Positions 36,245 to 46,309 are shown, counted from the first letter of the stretch. The stretch is 64,000 nt of DNA from Laspinema olomoucense D3b (GCF_025370785.1 NZ_JAMXFA010000004.1:173957-237956); one strand, 5' to 3'. Notes: generated from the letters alone by a model not told the origin. Translations and numbers: made by a program.

Positions 36245-39200
36245 TCAGGGGTTACACTGGGGGGTCACAATTCCTAACGGTTGCCGCATTTCTTGGAGTG
36301 GCACTTCTGCCAGTAACTTTATTTTACCTTGATTATCCCGAGACCAACCCTGCGCTTCTACCAATTCCCCGGAAATCTCCCCCGGATTGCTTCCCATTGG
36401 AGTAATCTGGCGCGGGAATCCCTCCCCTGAGTTTCCCCGGGTTGCGGGGTCAGAATGACCTAAATCAATCAAGGTAGACTCAGGGGCGATCGCATCATTC
36501 GGACTCGGTGGTAAACCCCCTCTGCCTGTTACCACAACGCTATTTTCCTGGGTATTCTTGGCCGAACAATTCTGCATCACAACATTTGTCAGATCCACCA
36601 AATTTGCTGGTAAATCTACTAACCCAGATGTGGGATCAACTTCCGGTGTATTCACTTCGACAATCCCATCAAATTGCGGACCCTGAGCAGAAGTTGCCGT
36701 AATATCACTGGTGTTAGCACTGCCAATTCGGCGCGCCTGTGCGCCAAAAATTCCTTGGGTATTAATAATTACTTGACCCCCGGAGGATTGTTCAGAATTG
36801 GCGGTGATATTACTATTATTAATTGCTACAATATTATCCGCAGTAAGGATAATATTTCCGCCGGTTCCTGTCCCCGTGGCATTGGTGGTAATTTGGCTAT
36901 TATTTTGTAAAATCAGGTCCGGCGATCGCAGGGTAATATTGCCCCGGTCGCCGCTGGCAGTCTCCGAGGATAACAACGCGCGATCGCTCAAAGTTACCCG
37001 TTCCCCTGCTGTTAAAGTGATACTCCCTGCTGCACCTTCCCTCGTCGCACTGGTGAGAATTTGGCTATCGTTGCTGAGGTCAATTTGATTCGCATTCACC
37101 GCAATCTCGCCACTAGGAAACGCCGTGGTTGAACGCGCACTCAAAATCGCCCCATCGGACACCTGTAATCGGTCCGTGGCGATCGTTAACCCACCCCCAG
37201 ACCCCTGCGCTGCCTCCTCCGTACTACTAAACACCCCGGAAGTAAAACTCCCATTGGGACTTTTGCCACTCACGGTCATTCCCTGAGTGACATTCAGGCG
37301 AATCTCACCAGAATCTCCCGTTCCTCGGGTGAGGGCCTGAATCCCTGCACCCCCTGTCACCGTCAGATTATCGGCATTAATCTGGATATCTCCCGCATTG
37401 CCGACTGCATCCTCCTCCACGGTACTCGCTAACCCGCTAAAATCTCCCAATGTATTCACCCCTGTAAGAACCGCATTGGAAACTTGAATCTGGATGTCTC
37501 CAGAATTCCCTTCCCCGCGCGTCAGGGTTTGGATTTGCGCACCTTGGCTCACTTCTAGGGTCCGGGATTGGAGATTAATACTTCCTGCATTTCCCAGCGC
37601 ATCAGTTTCTACGGTAGTAAAAATCCCGGTCGTCGCCCCTTTTCCCGCCTCACCTACAACCGAGGTAGGCGGAGGAGTTGGGACAGGGTTTCGAGGAGGA
37701 GTTGCTGGGGTTGAGGTTGGGGGTATCGTTGGTATCCCTGGATCAATGACTTCGGTTGGCGCATCTTCAACCAGACTCAGTGGCGTCACCGGGGGAAAGG
37801 ATAAAATGGGTTCAGAAGCGTTAGGATTGCGCTGAGTGTCATTTCCCCGGATGGAAATACTCTGCGCCATTTGGATTTGAATATTGCCTGCATTTCCCTC
37901 TTGACCATCAAAGGTACTGCCGACAATTTGTGCACCGTCACTCATCAAGAGCGATCGCCCGATGATCTGAATTCCCCCGCTATTTCCCTCAGCAATCGTA
38001 GGAAGGATGCCGGTGAAGGGATCACGGGATATGGGTCCAACACTGCTAAAAATTACGGTATTTGCGCCAGTCAGGGCCACATCTTCTCGCACTTGGATCG
38101 CCACCGGACCAGCATTTCCCAGTCCCAAGGTCGCGGCAACCAATTGAGCCCCCTCACTCAGAAAGAGCGATCGCGCCTGTATATCAATTCCCCCAGTATT
38201 TCCCTCATAGACTCCAGAGGTAACCGTACTCAAAATTCCCGTCCCCACTCCCTGCAAGGTAACGGCATCATCGGCGCTAATTTTTACAGGACCAACATTT
38301 CCAAATCCCGAAGCAAGGGCCTGGATTTGTGCGCCACCGCTCATAGACAGGGCTCCGGTATTCATCTCAATCCCATCGGTGTTCCCGTTGCCTGCACTAT
38401 TATTAAAAATACTGGTATTACTTCCGGTCAGCTCGGCCAACTCTCTCACTTGAAGGACAATTTTACCAGCATTGCCCGTTCCCTGGGTTCGGGAAATCAC
38501 TTGAGCACCCTCACTCAGAAAGAGCGATCGCCCTTCAATCTCAATCCCCTCACTATTACCAATTCCACTCTGAGCCACCGTATTAAAAATTGCCGTACCT
38601 GCGCCGGAAAGACTCACTCCCTCCGTTGTGCGAATCGAAACCCCTCCTGCATTTCCCTGATTTTGGGTAATCGACTGGACTTGAGCGCCATTATTTAAAG
38701 CCACCGTTTCCGCTTGAATCTCGATTCCTCCGCTGTTTCCCAATCCTCTGCGTTCAGCGAGTCCGTCCCCCAATTTTACCAGGCTAAAAATGCCCGTCTC
38801 TGTCCCCGTTAGAGTTAATCCCTCAGCCACCTGAATCACAACCTGACCCGCATTTCCTCCGCCATTTTGCACCACGGCACTCACTTGCGACCCCTCACTC
38901 ACCCAGAGAGATTGTCCCCTCACGGTCACATTCCCGCCATTTCCCGTGGCATTAAACCCGACTTGGTTGCCGATCGCACTTTGTTGAGTGAGGGTAATCG
39001 CACCTGTCGCATCCAAGGTAATCTCTCCCCCTTGGGCCGTGGGTCCCCCTAAACTGGTCTGAATCCCGGCGATGATTCGACTTCCTCCAGACATTTGGAT
39101 GTTACGTCCCTGGAGGGAAATATCCCCTCCATCATTGCTAATCACCGACAGCACACTGTTATTGCTCAGAAAAATATCACCCCTCGGATTTGGGGTATCC

Positions 39201-39943
39201 CCGATGGGAGTCTGGTGCAACGTCACTCCCGCATTCTCCCACTGCAAGGCAGTCGTTCCATTTGAACCCACAGCATTTAACGCCACCAGACCCCCGGGTG
39301 CGCGCAACTGTCCCGAGGCGATCGTCACCTCGGACCCTGCCAATGCCAACGTCTGACCCGGTTGCAGGATCAAGTTTGCCCCCTGCACCTCTATTCCCCT
39401 GGGGTTGCTACCATATTGCAGTCCTACGGGCACTGTCACCGACAACAGAGGTGTCTGAACCTCCCCCCCGACAGCAGTAAACTCACTCCCATCGGCAAAA
39501 GTAAACCCGTTCGCCGTACTTGCTACAAACGAACCCCCTAGATTCAAACTGGCATTTGGCCCAAAAATGATGCCATTGGGATTGAGTAAAAACAGATTGG
39601 CGATGCCATTGGCTTGAATTAATCCATCAATCGTTGAACCGCCACCCCCCGTAATTCGGGTGAAAATATTTTGAATTTCTAGGGGATTATTAAACAAAGC
39701 AGTCCCACCCGTCGGGAGATTAAACTGCTCAAAACTATGAAATAAATTACCCCCTGATGTAGTACCTCCATCAATGGTCAAAGTCGCTCCAGTGGGGGTA
39801 ACGATGGAATTAATCGGCAGGGTAGCATCAGGAATGATTTGGGCGTAACTGGGACCCGTGGTAGCAATCCCCCCGAGACAAAACAGGACGACTGCGAATT
39901 GGCGGATTCCCGGATTACCAGAGTGGGAGTCAGGTGTTTGCAT
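36245..39943 (-). CDS. Filamentous haemagglutinin-like TPS exoprotein
   Basis: 1232 residues. A signal peptide (FAVVLFCLGGIATTGPSYAQ, ~16-35) is followed by the TPS domain: AQIIPDATLPINSIVTP, NLFHSFEQFNLPTGGTALF, RITGGGGSTIDGLIQANG and LFLLNPNGIIFGPNASLNLGGSF (about 36-170). A right-handed beta-helix of GN.G.I.I/GA.I repeats follows (~200-1120), interrupted by a proline-rich insert (~710-760). The C-terminus ends with NCSAKNTQEN-like and AQGWSRDNQGKIKLLAE. Two-partner secretion across the outer membrane by a TpsB pore is expected; no TpsB lies in the window. Likely a cell-surface adhesin or sheath component. Start ATG 39943. Confidence 0.92.
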   Translation of the reverse strand: MQTPDSHSGNPGIRQFAVVLFCLGGIATTGPSYAQIIPDATLPINSIVTPTGATLTIDGGTTSGGNLFHSFEQFNLPTGGTALFNNPLEIQNIFTRITGGGGSTIDGLIQANGIANLFLLNPNGIIFGPNASLNLGGSFVASTANGFTFADGSEFTAVGGEVQTPLLSVTVPVGLQYGSNPRGIEVQGANLILQPGQTLALAGSEVTIASGQLRAPGGLVALNAVGSNGTTALQWENAGVTLHQTPIGDTPNPRGDIFLSNNSVLSVISNDGGDISLQGRNIQMSGGSRIIAGIQTSLGGPTAQGGEITLDATGAITLTQQSAIGNQVGFNATGNGGNVTVRGQSLWVSEGSQVSAVVQNGGGNAGQVVIQVAEGLTLTGTETGIFSLVKLGDGLAERRGLGNSGGIEIQAETVALNNGAQVQSITQNQGNAGGVSIRTTEGVSLSGAGTAIFNTVAQSGIGNSEGIEIEGRSLFLSEGAQVISRTQGTGNAGKIVLQVRELAELTGSNTSIFNNSAGNGNTDGIEMNTGALSMSGGAQIQALASGFGNVGPVKISADDAVTLQGVGTGILSTVTSGVYEGNTGGIDIQARSLFLSEGAQLVAATLGLGNAGPVAIQVREDVALTGANTVIFSSVGPISRDPFTGILPTIAEGNSGGIQIIGRSLLMSDGAQIVGSTFDGQEGNAGNIQIQMAQSISIRGNDTQRNPNASEPILSFPPVTPLSLVEDAPTEVIDPGIPTIPPTSTPATPPRNPVPTPPPTSVVGEAGKGATTGIFTTVETDALGNAGSINLQSRTLEVSQGAQIQTLTRGEGNSGDIQIQVSNAVLTGVNTLGDFSGLASTVEEDAVGNAGDIQINADNLTVTGGAGIQALTRGTGDSGEIRLNVTQGMTVSGKSPNGSFTSGVFSSTEEAAQGSGGGLTIATDRLQVSDGAILSARSTTAFPSGEIAVNANQIDLSNDSQILTSATREGAAGSITLTAGERVTLSDRALLSSETASGDRGNITLRSPDLILQNNSQITTNATGTGTGGNIILTADNIVAINNSNITANSEQSSGGQVIINTQGIFGAQARRIGSANTSDITATSAQGPQFDGIVEVNTPEVDPTSGLVDLPANLVDLTNVVMQNCSAKNTQENSVVVTGRGGLPPSPNDAIAPESTLIDLGHSDPATRGNSGEGFPRQITPMGSNPGEISGELVEAQGWSRDNQGKIKLLAEVPLQEMRQPLGIVTPQCNP

Positions 39944-40119
39944 AAACCCGGATATAAATTATTTCAACAGGAATACCGAGCCTTGTTTAATTGATTATTC
40001 CTGAGAATGGTTAATTCCGCAATTGGCGGGATTTGGTCCGAACTCATCAATCCGGTGAGGTATTGTGGATGCAACCGACAGCCTGGGGGATATTAAGATA
40101 GAGGGTGCAAAATATTCAG

Positions 40120-40782
40120 ATGGAAGGAACAGACCCCTTGTCTTTAGAAGCGATCGCCATTCCACCGACTAGCGCCCAACCCCCCCGAGGTATTATTGTC
40201 ATGCTCCACGGATGGGGTGCTAATAGTCAAGATTTAGCTCCCTTAGCCTCCTTGCTCAATTTCCCCGACTTCCTGTTTCTGTTTGCGGATGCGCCTTTTC
40301 CCCACCCCCAGGTTCGGGAGGGCAGAATGTGGTATGACCTGAACAGTCCAAATTATCAGAAGTTACCCGAAAGTCAGGAAATATTGACGATGTGGCTGCG
40401 ATCGCTCGAAGGCAGTACCGGCGTTCCCTTGGAACGAACGGTGTTAAGCGGGTTTTCCCAAGGCGGTGCGATGGCGTTAGATGTGGGACTGCGGTTACCC
40501 TTAGCCGGTTTAGTGTCCATGAGTGGTTATTTACATTGTGAACCCCAACCGATGGGCGATCGCCTACCCCCCACCTTAATCATGCATGGCACCGAGGACC
40601 CGGTGGTTCCCCTGAGTGCTGCTCATCAGGCGCGGGAAGTCTTCCAAGCCTTGGGGGTGGCGGTGCAATATCGGGAATGGAGAATGGGTCATTCCATTTT
40701 GCCGGAACAAATGGAGGTGATGCAACAGTTTATTGAGGAAATTTTTCCGGCCTCAGAAGCGACTAATATTAATAAGCCTTAA
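40120..40782 (+). CDS. Carboxylesterase/phospholipase-type alpha/beta hydrolase
   Basis: 220 residues from ATG 40120; GTG 40105 five codons upstream is the alternative. Serine hydrolase of the carboxylesterase/lysophospholipase (YpfH/Est) family. Oxyanion region MLHGWGANSQDLAPLA (~28-43), nucleophile motif GFSQGGAMA (Ser ~114), acid in the MHGTEDPVVPL loop and the catalytic His in MGHSILPEQ. The GxSxG, Asp and His order is complete. Cytoplasmic, no signal peptide. Physiological substrate unknown. Diverges from the exoprotein gene. Confidence 0.9.
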   Translation: MEGTDPLSLEAIAIPPTSAQPPRGIIVMLHGWGANSQDLAPLASLLNFPDFLFLFADAPFPHPQVREGRMWYDLNSPNYQKLPESQEILTMWLRSLEGSTGVPLERTVLSGFSQGGAMALDVGLRLPLAGLVSMSGYLHCEPQPMGDRLPPTLIMHGTEDPVVPLSAAHQAREVFQALGVAVQYREWRMGHSILPEQMEVMQQFIEEIFPASEATNINKP

Positions 40783-40880
40783 GATTTAGGTCGCAACCCG
40801 ATCAATTAGAGTACAATCTACTCTTGTAGCGGACTTGCTTTGCTAGATCCAAGTGCTCATACATAATGGAGGGGCGAACG

Positions 40881-41093
40881 ATGGGAGCGACAACCATTTC
40901 CACTCGGGATATAACTTCGATGACGGAGGCTGATATCGAGAAACTCGCTATCCGTCTTGAACTAGATGATTATGCCGATCCGTTTGAGGGCTTGAATGAT
41001 TGGCATCTGCTACGTGCGATCGCCTTTCGTCGTCCAGAACTCGTTGAACCTTACATCTATTTGTTGGACTTGCAACCTTACGATGAAGGGTAA
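40881..41093 (+). CDS. DUF2555 family protein
   Basis: 70 residues. A short cyanobacterial protein of the DUF2555 family: the core reads ADIEKLAIRLELDDY, then PFEGLNDWHLLRAIAFRRP and a YLLDLQPYDE end. The start is ATG 40881, set by GGAGGGG 6-7 bases upstream; an ATG 15 bases earlier is not supported by a ribosome binding site. coaBC follows 22 bp later, so the two are probably cotranscribed. Family role not known to me. Confidence 0.85.
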   Translation: MGATTISTRDITSMTEADIEKLAIRLELDDYADPFEGLNDWHLLRAIAFRRPELVEPYIYLLDLQPYDEG

Positions 41094-41115
41094 CCGCTTA
41101 GGGTCAGTCTGAACC

Positions 41116-42390
41116 ATGAGTGAGGACGTTAACCAGACAGGCATCCAGGGGGGCAACCTCCTCGTGCCTTCTTCATTTGAAAATAGACGGATTCTGCTGG
41201 GCATCACGGGCGGAATTGCCGCCTATAAAGTTTGTGATGCCATCTCAACCCTGGCGAAAGCGGGGGCGCAGGTCCGGGCGATTCTGACTCGCGGTGCCCA
41301 GGAATTTATTACCCCCTTGACGGTGACCACCCTGTGTCGTCATCCTGCCTATACCGATGCCAACTTCTGGCAACCCGTCCATTCCCGACCGTTACATATT
41401 GAACTCGGGGAATGGGCAGAAGTTTTGCTAATTGCCCCTCTGACGGCGAATACCTTGGCGAAGTTGGCAACGGGAATGGCGGATAATCTGCTCACCAATA
41501 CGGTTCTGGCTTCCACTTGTCCGATTTTACTGGCCCCGGCGATGAATACGGAAATGTGGAATCAGTCAGTGACCCAACGCAATTGGGAACAGGTGGTTCA
41601 GGGGTCGCGATTTCACGGGATTGAACCGGGTTCGGGACTGCTGGCTTGCGATCGCGTCGGGACAGGCAGGATGGCGGAACCGGAGCTAATTTTAGCCCAT
41701 TTAGAATCAGTCTTACATACCCAGGGGAAGCCGGATTTAGCCGGTAAGCGGGTGTTAATTGGTGCGGGAAGTACCCGCGAGCATTTTGATCCAGTCCGGT
41801 TTATCGGCAATCCCGCCACGGGCAAAATGGGCATTGCTTTAGCACGCTGTGCGCTCCATCGTGGGGCTGAAGTGACGTTTGTGGGAGGGTCAATGTCCCC
41901 CGGGTTTCACGAGTTGATACCCGGTGCGCGGATCAGGGCGGTGACTCACGCCGCACAGATGCAGCAGGCGATGCTGGAATTTTTTCCCCAGGCGGATATT
42001 ACGGTAATGGCGGCAGCGGTGGCGGATGTTAGGCCGGTGCAGTTTCATTCGCACAAGTTACCGAAGCAGGCGCTGCCGGAGAGTTTGCCGTTGGAATCGG
42101 TGCCGGATATTATCGCACAATTGGGGGAATGCAAGCAATCCCATCAGTGGTTAATAGGGTTTGCCGCGCAAACGGGGGATATTGTGACTCCAGCAATTGA
42201 AAAGTTGCGCCGGAAGAAATTAGATGCGATCGTCGCCAATCCGATTGATCGTCCAAATGCGGGGTTTGGGAGTGATAGTAATCAGGCGGTGGTGATTGAT
42301 GCCACAGGACGACAACAGGCGATCGCACCCTGTAGTAAGTTGAAATTGGCCCATCACGTGTTTGATTTTATCCAGTCTCTTTCCCGGTAA
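41116..42390 (+). CDS. coaBC: Bifunctional phosphopantothenoylcysteine decarboxylase/phosphopantothenate-cysteine ligase
   Basis: 424 residues. Two consecutive steps of coenzyme A biosynthesis in the cytoplasm. The N-terminal CoaC half (about 20-205) is a flavoprotein with [13 protein letters not shown] (~29), the active-site His in [38 protein letters not shown] and APAMNTEMW (PxMNxxMW), and the catalytic CGD-like [13 protein letters not shown] near 180. The CoaB half (about 212-424) has [20 protein letters not shown] and a K..L.AIVANPI segment. The pairing and length are standard. Start ATG 41116. Confidence 0.95.
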   Translation: MSEDVNQTGIQGGNLLVPSSFENRRILLGITGGIAAYKVCDAISTLAKAGAQVRAILTRGAQEFITPLTVTTLCRHPAYTDANFWQPVHSRPLHIELGEWAEVLLIAPLTANTLAKLATGMADNLLTNTVLASTCPILLAPAMNTEMWNQSVTQRNWEQVVQGSRFHGIEPGSGLLACDRVGTGRMAEPELILAHLESVLHTQGKPDLAGKRVLIGAGSTREHFDPVRFIGNPATGKMGIALARCALHRGAEVTFVGGSMSPGFHELIPGARIRAVTHAAQMQQAMLEFFPQADITVMAAAVADVRPVQFHSHKLPKQALPESLPLESVPDIIAQLGECKQSHQWLIGFAAQTGDIVTPAIEKLRRKKLDAIVANPIDRPNAGFGSDSNQAVVIDATGRQQAIAPCSKLKLAHHVFDFIQSLSR

Positions 42391-42461
42391 GTCTTTGGGT
42401 AGATGGGGAGGGGACGGAACTTGGTAGAATGCTGGGGTAATCTTTGACTTCAAGAGTGTTT

Positions 42462-42767
42462 ATGACGACCGAAAACAAGCCAGTTGCGGAGAGTACCACC
42501 GGCGCGGATGCCATCGATGTGGCGATCGCCCAAGGAATTGATTTTGATGGTTCTCCCATTCCCGAGGCTAAACTTAACCTTTACAATCAGGTGATGGGAC
42601 TAGAGGCGGGACGGCAGCGCAGTGGCGTTTCCAATACCATGCGATCACGGATTGTGCGGATTGGGGCGAAACATATCCCTCAAGATGAACTCAACCAGAT
42701 GCTGACCCAGGCTGACTTTGCGCCTTTAAAAGAGAAAGAAATCGCCTTTTACTATGGTGGGAAATAG
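42462..42767 (+). CDS. DUF4090 family protein
   Basis: 101 residues from ATG 42462 (MTTENKPVAESTTGADAIDV); a TTG 18 bases upstream is unlikely. Matches the cyanobacterial DUF4090 pattern: AIAQGIDFDGSPIPEAKLNL, VMGLEAGRQRSGVSNTMRSR and a lysine-rich PLKEKEIAFYYGGK end. Soluble, function unknown. Located 71 bp after coaBC and on the same strand, possibly cotranscribed. Confidence 0.8.
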   Translation: MTTENKPVAESTTGADAIDVAIAQGIDFDGSPIPEAKLNLYNQVMGLEAGRQRSGVSNTMRSRIVRIGAKHIPQDELNQMLTQADFAPLKEKEIAFYYGGK

Positions 42768-43223
42768 CCCAAAAATTTAGGATTGAGAATCCCGGCGATC
42801 GGGATATTTTTAGGGGGCGCACTCAGCGCTCCTTAATTTTTTTTATAAGCCTATTTCTATTTTAACATTTTTTCACTGAGATGGCAACCCGGGCTTGATG
42901 TGGGGGTTTGTCAGGCAGTATTTTTTTTGAGTCGCGGATTTTTTTAAATCTTGCCTGCTACAACAATACAGATAACCTTCAGGAGAAATTCCCCGCCCAC
43001 CTAATGAGCCAGCTCTATCCTACAAGGGTTGCAGCGGGATTCAAGGTATTTTCTCCCTTTCTGGGGTGGAAGATTATGGCTGTAAATTTAGGAAATTTTT
43101 CTCTCATTATATAAAAAGAATTGGGGTAAAAGGAGGGGAATAATTATTTTTATTGACTATTTAAACTGATAAAAAGTCGAGATTTCGTAAGGAGTAATAG
43201 AAGCTCTGAAACGGATCTTGGAT
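42768..43223. other. Intergenic region after the DUF4090 gene
   Basis: 456 bp. An A/T-rich tail with GGGATATTTTTAGGG-type sequence and a possible hairpin follows the DUF4090 stop. The middle contains short open frames without recognisable features. AAGGAG occurs at 43189-43194 but too far from the next ATG. Nothing else is seen. Confidence 0.4.
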
Positions 43224-43403
43224 ATGCGTAGCTACTTTTCGATTATTTTCTGTAGCCTGTTCTTATTGGGTTTGGCGGCAAACTTCTCTGGGCGTGAATC
43301 TCACAGTTTAGAGCTGTCGCGTTCCGAGTTCAACACACAGGTCTTATCAGCCAGACTAGAATCGGGGCAAGAAATAACCCCCCATCGTGGGAGTGGACGG
43401 TAA
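43224..43403 (+). CDS. Possible small secreted peptide
   Basis: 59 codons from ATG 43224 (MRSYFSIIFCSLFLLGLAAN), a signal-peptide-like start with cleavage possible near residue 20, followed by a polar stretch of about 40 residues. There is no clear ribosome binding site and no family is recognised. It lies between the DUF4090 gene and the convergent pentapeptide gene. It may be real, but the evidence is only the hydrophobic N-terminus and an open frame. Confidence 0.3.
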   Translation: MRSYFSIIFCSLFLLGLAANFSGRESHSLELSRSEFNTQVLSARLESGQEITPHRGSGR

Positions 43404-43581
43404 GGTTAACCCGCGATCGCATGGAGTAGATGACACCATGAAAAACTGTATCTGCCCGAATTGAACCGACCGATAGGTCATACAGATGAGGAAGGACATC
43501 CATTGTGAACCCGAGGGAAAGCGATCGCTCAACAAGAGGGAAATCTCCAGTCACCTCTTCGAGGAACGAGACCTTTGATAA

Positions 43582-43615
43582 CAGTCTAGCCCAGTAACAA
43601 TACTGGGCTAGACTG
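43582..43615 (-). terminator. 15-bp perfect hairpin after the pentapeptide gene
   Basis: CAGTCTAGCCCAGTA (43582-43596) and TACTGGGCTAGACTG (43601-43615) are exact reverse complements with loop ACAA. On the minus strand this lies 14 nt beyond the pentapeptide stop and is followed by TTATC; it very likely ends that transcript. A 99-codon frame that starts at the stop codon and runs through this hairpin is spurious. Confidence 0.75.
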
Positions 43616-43628
43616 CTGCCTACCTTCA

Positions 43629-44435
43629 TTAAGACGGCAACCCCGGACGAGGAAGGCCGAGATGATTGGATGACGAGTGCAAGGAATTGGTTTGGAGGAC
43701 GCTGACGTAAGACATATTGGGATGATTCTGAGGTGCAGGAGGGCGATCGGGCGGGCGCATTCCTACCAAATTGTCCTGGTACAGCCCGATCGCACCATCG
43801 AGCTTCGCCTGAGCCAAATTAGCGCCAGTCAAATCCGCACCCGTGAGATTCGCACCATTGAGATTAGCATTTAATAAGTTAGCGTTTCTCAAATTCACCC
43901 CGGAGAGGTTGGCATCACTCAGATCCGCTTCCACTAACCGGGCATTACTCAAGTCGGCATTGGATAAATTTGCGTTGCGGATTTGAGCATGACCGAGATT
44001 AGCACCGGAGAGGTTAATCCCATTCATCTGAGTGCTATTAAGATTTGCACCGATTAAATTCGCCCCTTCGAGAGAAGCCCCACTAAGATTAGCCTCTTCA
44101 AGGTTGGTATTGACTAAATTAGCAAATACTAAATCGGCACCGCCCAGTTGGGCATGATTCAGCTTGGCATCGAGGAAGTTGACGCCTTTAGCATCAACCC
44201 CACTCAGGTCGCTATTAATCAGGTCAGCGGCCACGAAATTTGCAAAACTGAGTTCGGCTCCACTTAAGTTGGCATTACTCAGATTAGTGCCGTTGAGGTT
44301 GGCAAACATCAATTTGGCACCGCTCAAGTCAGCACCACTGAGATTGAGCCTGGTTAAGTGGGCATCTCGGAGGTCCCCACCTTGACATTGTTTCGTTGCC
44401 AACAAGCGTTTGATGTGGGCGTTATTTGCAGACAT
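43629..44435 (-). CDS. Pentapeptide-repeat protein
   Basis: 268 residues. From ~20 to ~225 the protein is an almost unbroken run of A(D/N)LxX pentapeptides (SGADLSGAKLMFANLNGTNL...), predicted to fold as a right-handed quadrilateral beta-helix. The N-terminus MSANNAHIKRLLATKQCQGG is family-typical; the C-terminal ~45 residues are Pro/Asn/Ser-rich and non-repetitive. There is no signal peptide or membrane segment, so it is cytoplasmic. Such proteins are abundant in cyanobacteria; DNA-mimic or scaffold roles are known for some, but none is shown here. Start ATG 44435. Confidence 0.9.
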   Translation of the reverse strand: MSANNAHIKRLLATKQCQGGDLRDAHLTRLNLSGADLSGAKLMFANLNGTNLSNANLSGAELSFANFVAADLINSDLSGVDAKGVNFLDAKLNHAQLGGADLVFANLVNTNLEEANLSGASLEGANLIGANLNSTQMNGINLSGANLGHAQIRNANLSNADLSNARLVEADLSDANLSGVNLRNANLLNANLNGANLTGADLTGANLAQAKLDGAIGLYQDNLVGMRPPDRPPAPQNHPNMSYVSVLQTNSLHSSSNHLGLPRPGLPS

Positions 44436-44963
44436 ATTTCTTCCTGTTGATGGTAATCCCTAAAACTCTTGAATACTGACGTTAGGGCCGATAATATTTC
44501 GTGAAAATGAAAAGGGAATAAATCCCGAGGCTAAAACCCCAAAAACCACTGTTACTTACACCAAAATTTTGTGGGTTTCAGGAAAATCGATCTGGGTTAA
44601 ATTTCAACCCATTTAGGGCCGGATACCATTGCTCTTGGGTTATTCCAGGCGATTAAAAAATTGGAGCCTCCCTTGAAAAAAAACAAGTTTTCTGGCGCTC
44701 AAAAAAATTGATGTTCCTCCTCAAATTTTCCTTTTCAAAGGAAAAAAATCCCTGATTCAGTGTTTGCTTTGGAGCTGGAGCAGGCACAAGACTCCGTAAT
44801 TTTATGGAGGGTAAATGGGCAAGAATAGCGCTCTTAAACCTCCACCCACTTCGGCGACTGCCAGCGGGTCGAGGCTTCATCGGGGTATTTTTTGGTAAAG
44901 AAAGAGCAATGGGAAAAGATTGGGTTGAGCCCAGTTGTCCGGGTTGAGGGGGCGGAAAACGCA

Positions 44964-45009
44964 GAAAAATCCCCCTAGCCCAAAGACTAGGAGGAAACCA
45001 GGGTGCAAC
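44964..45009 (-). repeat. Interspersed terminator-bearing repeat, family B, copy 1
   Basis: Read on the minus strand: TTGCACCCTGGTTTCCTCC, TAGTCTTTGGGCTAGGGGGA, then TTTTTC. It has the same order as copies 2 and 3 (TGCACCCTG, a CCxCCTAG/CTAGGGGG hairpin, a T run), but in the opposite orientation. Confidence 0.75.
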
Positions 45010-45680
45010 TAAGAGATCTATTCGGCTCCATTGCACCTGGATCCGGAATAGAGACCGGGTAAAAACTCCCAGGTCCCCTAGCTGCACAGGTCTGTAAAAA
45101 CCCACACCCTGTTCTATAAGTGTTCCGCAGGAAAGGGGGGGGCTATACGGAATTAGCCTGCCGACTCCGGCTACCCACCCGGTGGGGTATCGGTTTTTGA
45201 ACAGGCGATCGCCGATCGCCCGTAAGGATGCCAACAGCGTCGAGATCACGGATAGATCAATCGCTCCATCGGTGATCTGGCCGATCGCGTTCAGATTTTG
45301 CACAATAAACGGAATCATCAGCATTGGCTTGATAAATTCTGGCCCAACTCTCAACCTATTTGTGCAAATGCAACCCCGAGGCAATCGCGCCCACATCTAT
45401 ATCGATGCGTTCGGGAACTTGCCTTGATATTTTTCTATCTCTGTCTTGGGTACTCAAACTCAAGACTGGTCATGGTGCTGGGAATGAGTCTCTCCACACT
45501 CAATTCCTGATGGAGATTTAGGACCCGCCTGAAAAATCCTACTCCGAATCAAACTTGTGCGAAGATTCCTCAAAAATTTCTCTCTCCAGAGAGATGAAGA
45601 TTAAAACAAAGAGATTGTTGCCCTCTGATGAGAGCTAAATCCTCTCGATTGTTTGTAGATGCGTCAATGTCTTCCCTGTG

Positions 45681-45725
45681 CCATCCGCGCAGGAGGGTTA
45701 CCCAGTCCGTAACCTGCGGGTGTAG
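45681..45725 (+). repeat. Degraded family A repeat, copy 5
   Basis: CCATCCGCGCAGGAGGGTTA, then CCCAGTCCGTAACCTGCGGG follows the order of the family A element (CCGCGCAGG hairpin, GTCCGTA spacer, TGCGGG end) but with many changes and a deleted second hairpin arm. Confidence 0.45.
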
Positions 45726-45992
45726 ATGTAGGCACTCATCGCGATCAAGATCGCAATAGCTCGATGATTTTACTGATGAGAATGCACGCTAAAGACACAA
45801 GATACTCCAATCCCGAGGTGCTGTCAAGGGGGGTCCATCTGGGAAATCTCCAACGGGATTGCGATCGCCTCCCTCAAAAACTGGGCAAAAATTATCCTGT
45901 CAATGGCGGATTCTTAACCCAGGGAAAGATCGGCTGTTTCTATTTTTAACCCTTTCCCGGATGCTTACAGTCCGGGGGGGAAATAACGAATT

Positions 45993-46044
45993 GGATGCAC
46001 CCTGATTGAGAGTCCCCCTGGCCCAAAGCTAGGGGATTTTTTTT
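45993..46044 (+). repeat. Interspersed terminator-bearing repeat, family B, copy 2
   Basis: GGATGCACCCTGATTGAGAG, then TCCCCCTGGCCCAAAGCTAG and GGGATTTTTTTT. The CCCCCTGGC/GCTAGGGG arms form a stem with an eight-T tail, so it can act as an intrinsic terminator. Confidence 0.8.
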
Positions 46045-46252
46045 CGCCTCCGTGCCGTCCAATCCCGGGTGAGATTTTTCGGTGTAAAAGTCTGAGAATA
46101 AAGGAGTTATCAAGGGCGATCGCTGTTTTTTTAGGAGAATAGTAAATCGAGTTTTCCGGCGATCGCCTTCGCTTCAGGCGACTACTTCCCTCCCTCAAAA
46201 AAACTTGCACTATTTTCCGGATAAACTCCTCTGAACTAGAATTTAATAATAT

Positions 46253-46309
46253 AGATGCACCCTGATTGACGAACCCTCTAGCTTCGGCTAGGGGGATTTT
46301 TTTTTCTTC
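46253..46309 (+). repeat. Interspersed terminator-bearing repeat, family B, copy 3
   Basis: AGATGCACCCTGATTGACGA, then CCCTCTAGC, loop TTCG, GCTAGGGGG, A and nine T. The first 15 bases are identical to copy 2; the hairpin is a textbook UUCG-capped intrinsic terminator. Confidence 0.85.

Noticed and set aside
37871..38698. 275-codon plus-strand frame inside the exoprotein gene
   Set aside because: Antisense shadow of the repetitive beta-helix coding sequence on the minus strand.
43330..43629. 99-codon minus-strand frame beginning at the pentapeptide gene stop
   Set aside because: It runs through a perfect 15-bp terminator hairpin (43582-43615) and shows no protein family pattern.
44653..45396. 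247-codon minus-strand frame
   Set aside because: Odd composition (many Arg, Pro, Ser, Phe clusters), no recognised domain, no ribosome binding site, and it overlaps an antisense frame and a family B repeat.
45182..45427. 81-codon plus-strand frame ending in HIYIDAFGNLP
   Set aside because: Composition looks protein-like, but there is no start signal or family match, and the opposite strand is also open; kept only as part of the gene-poor block.
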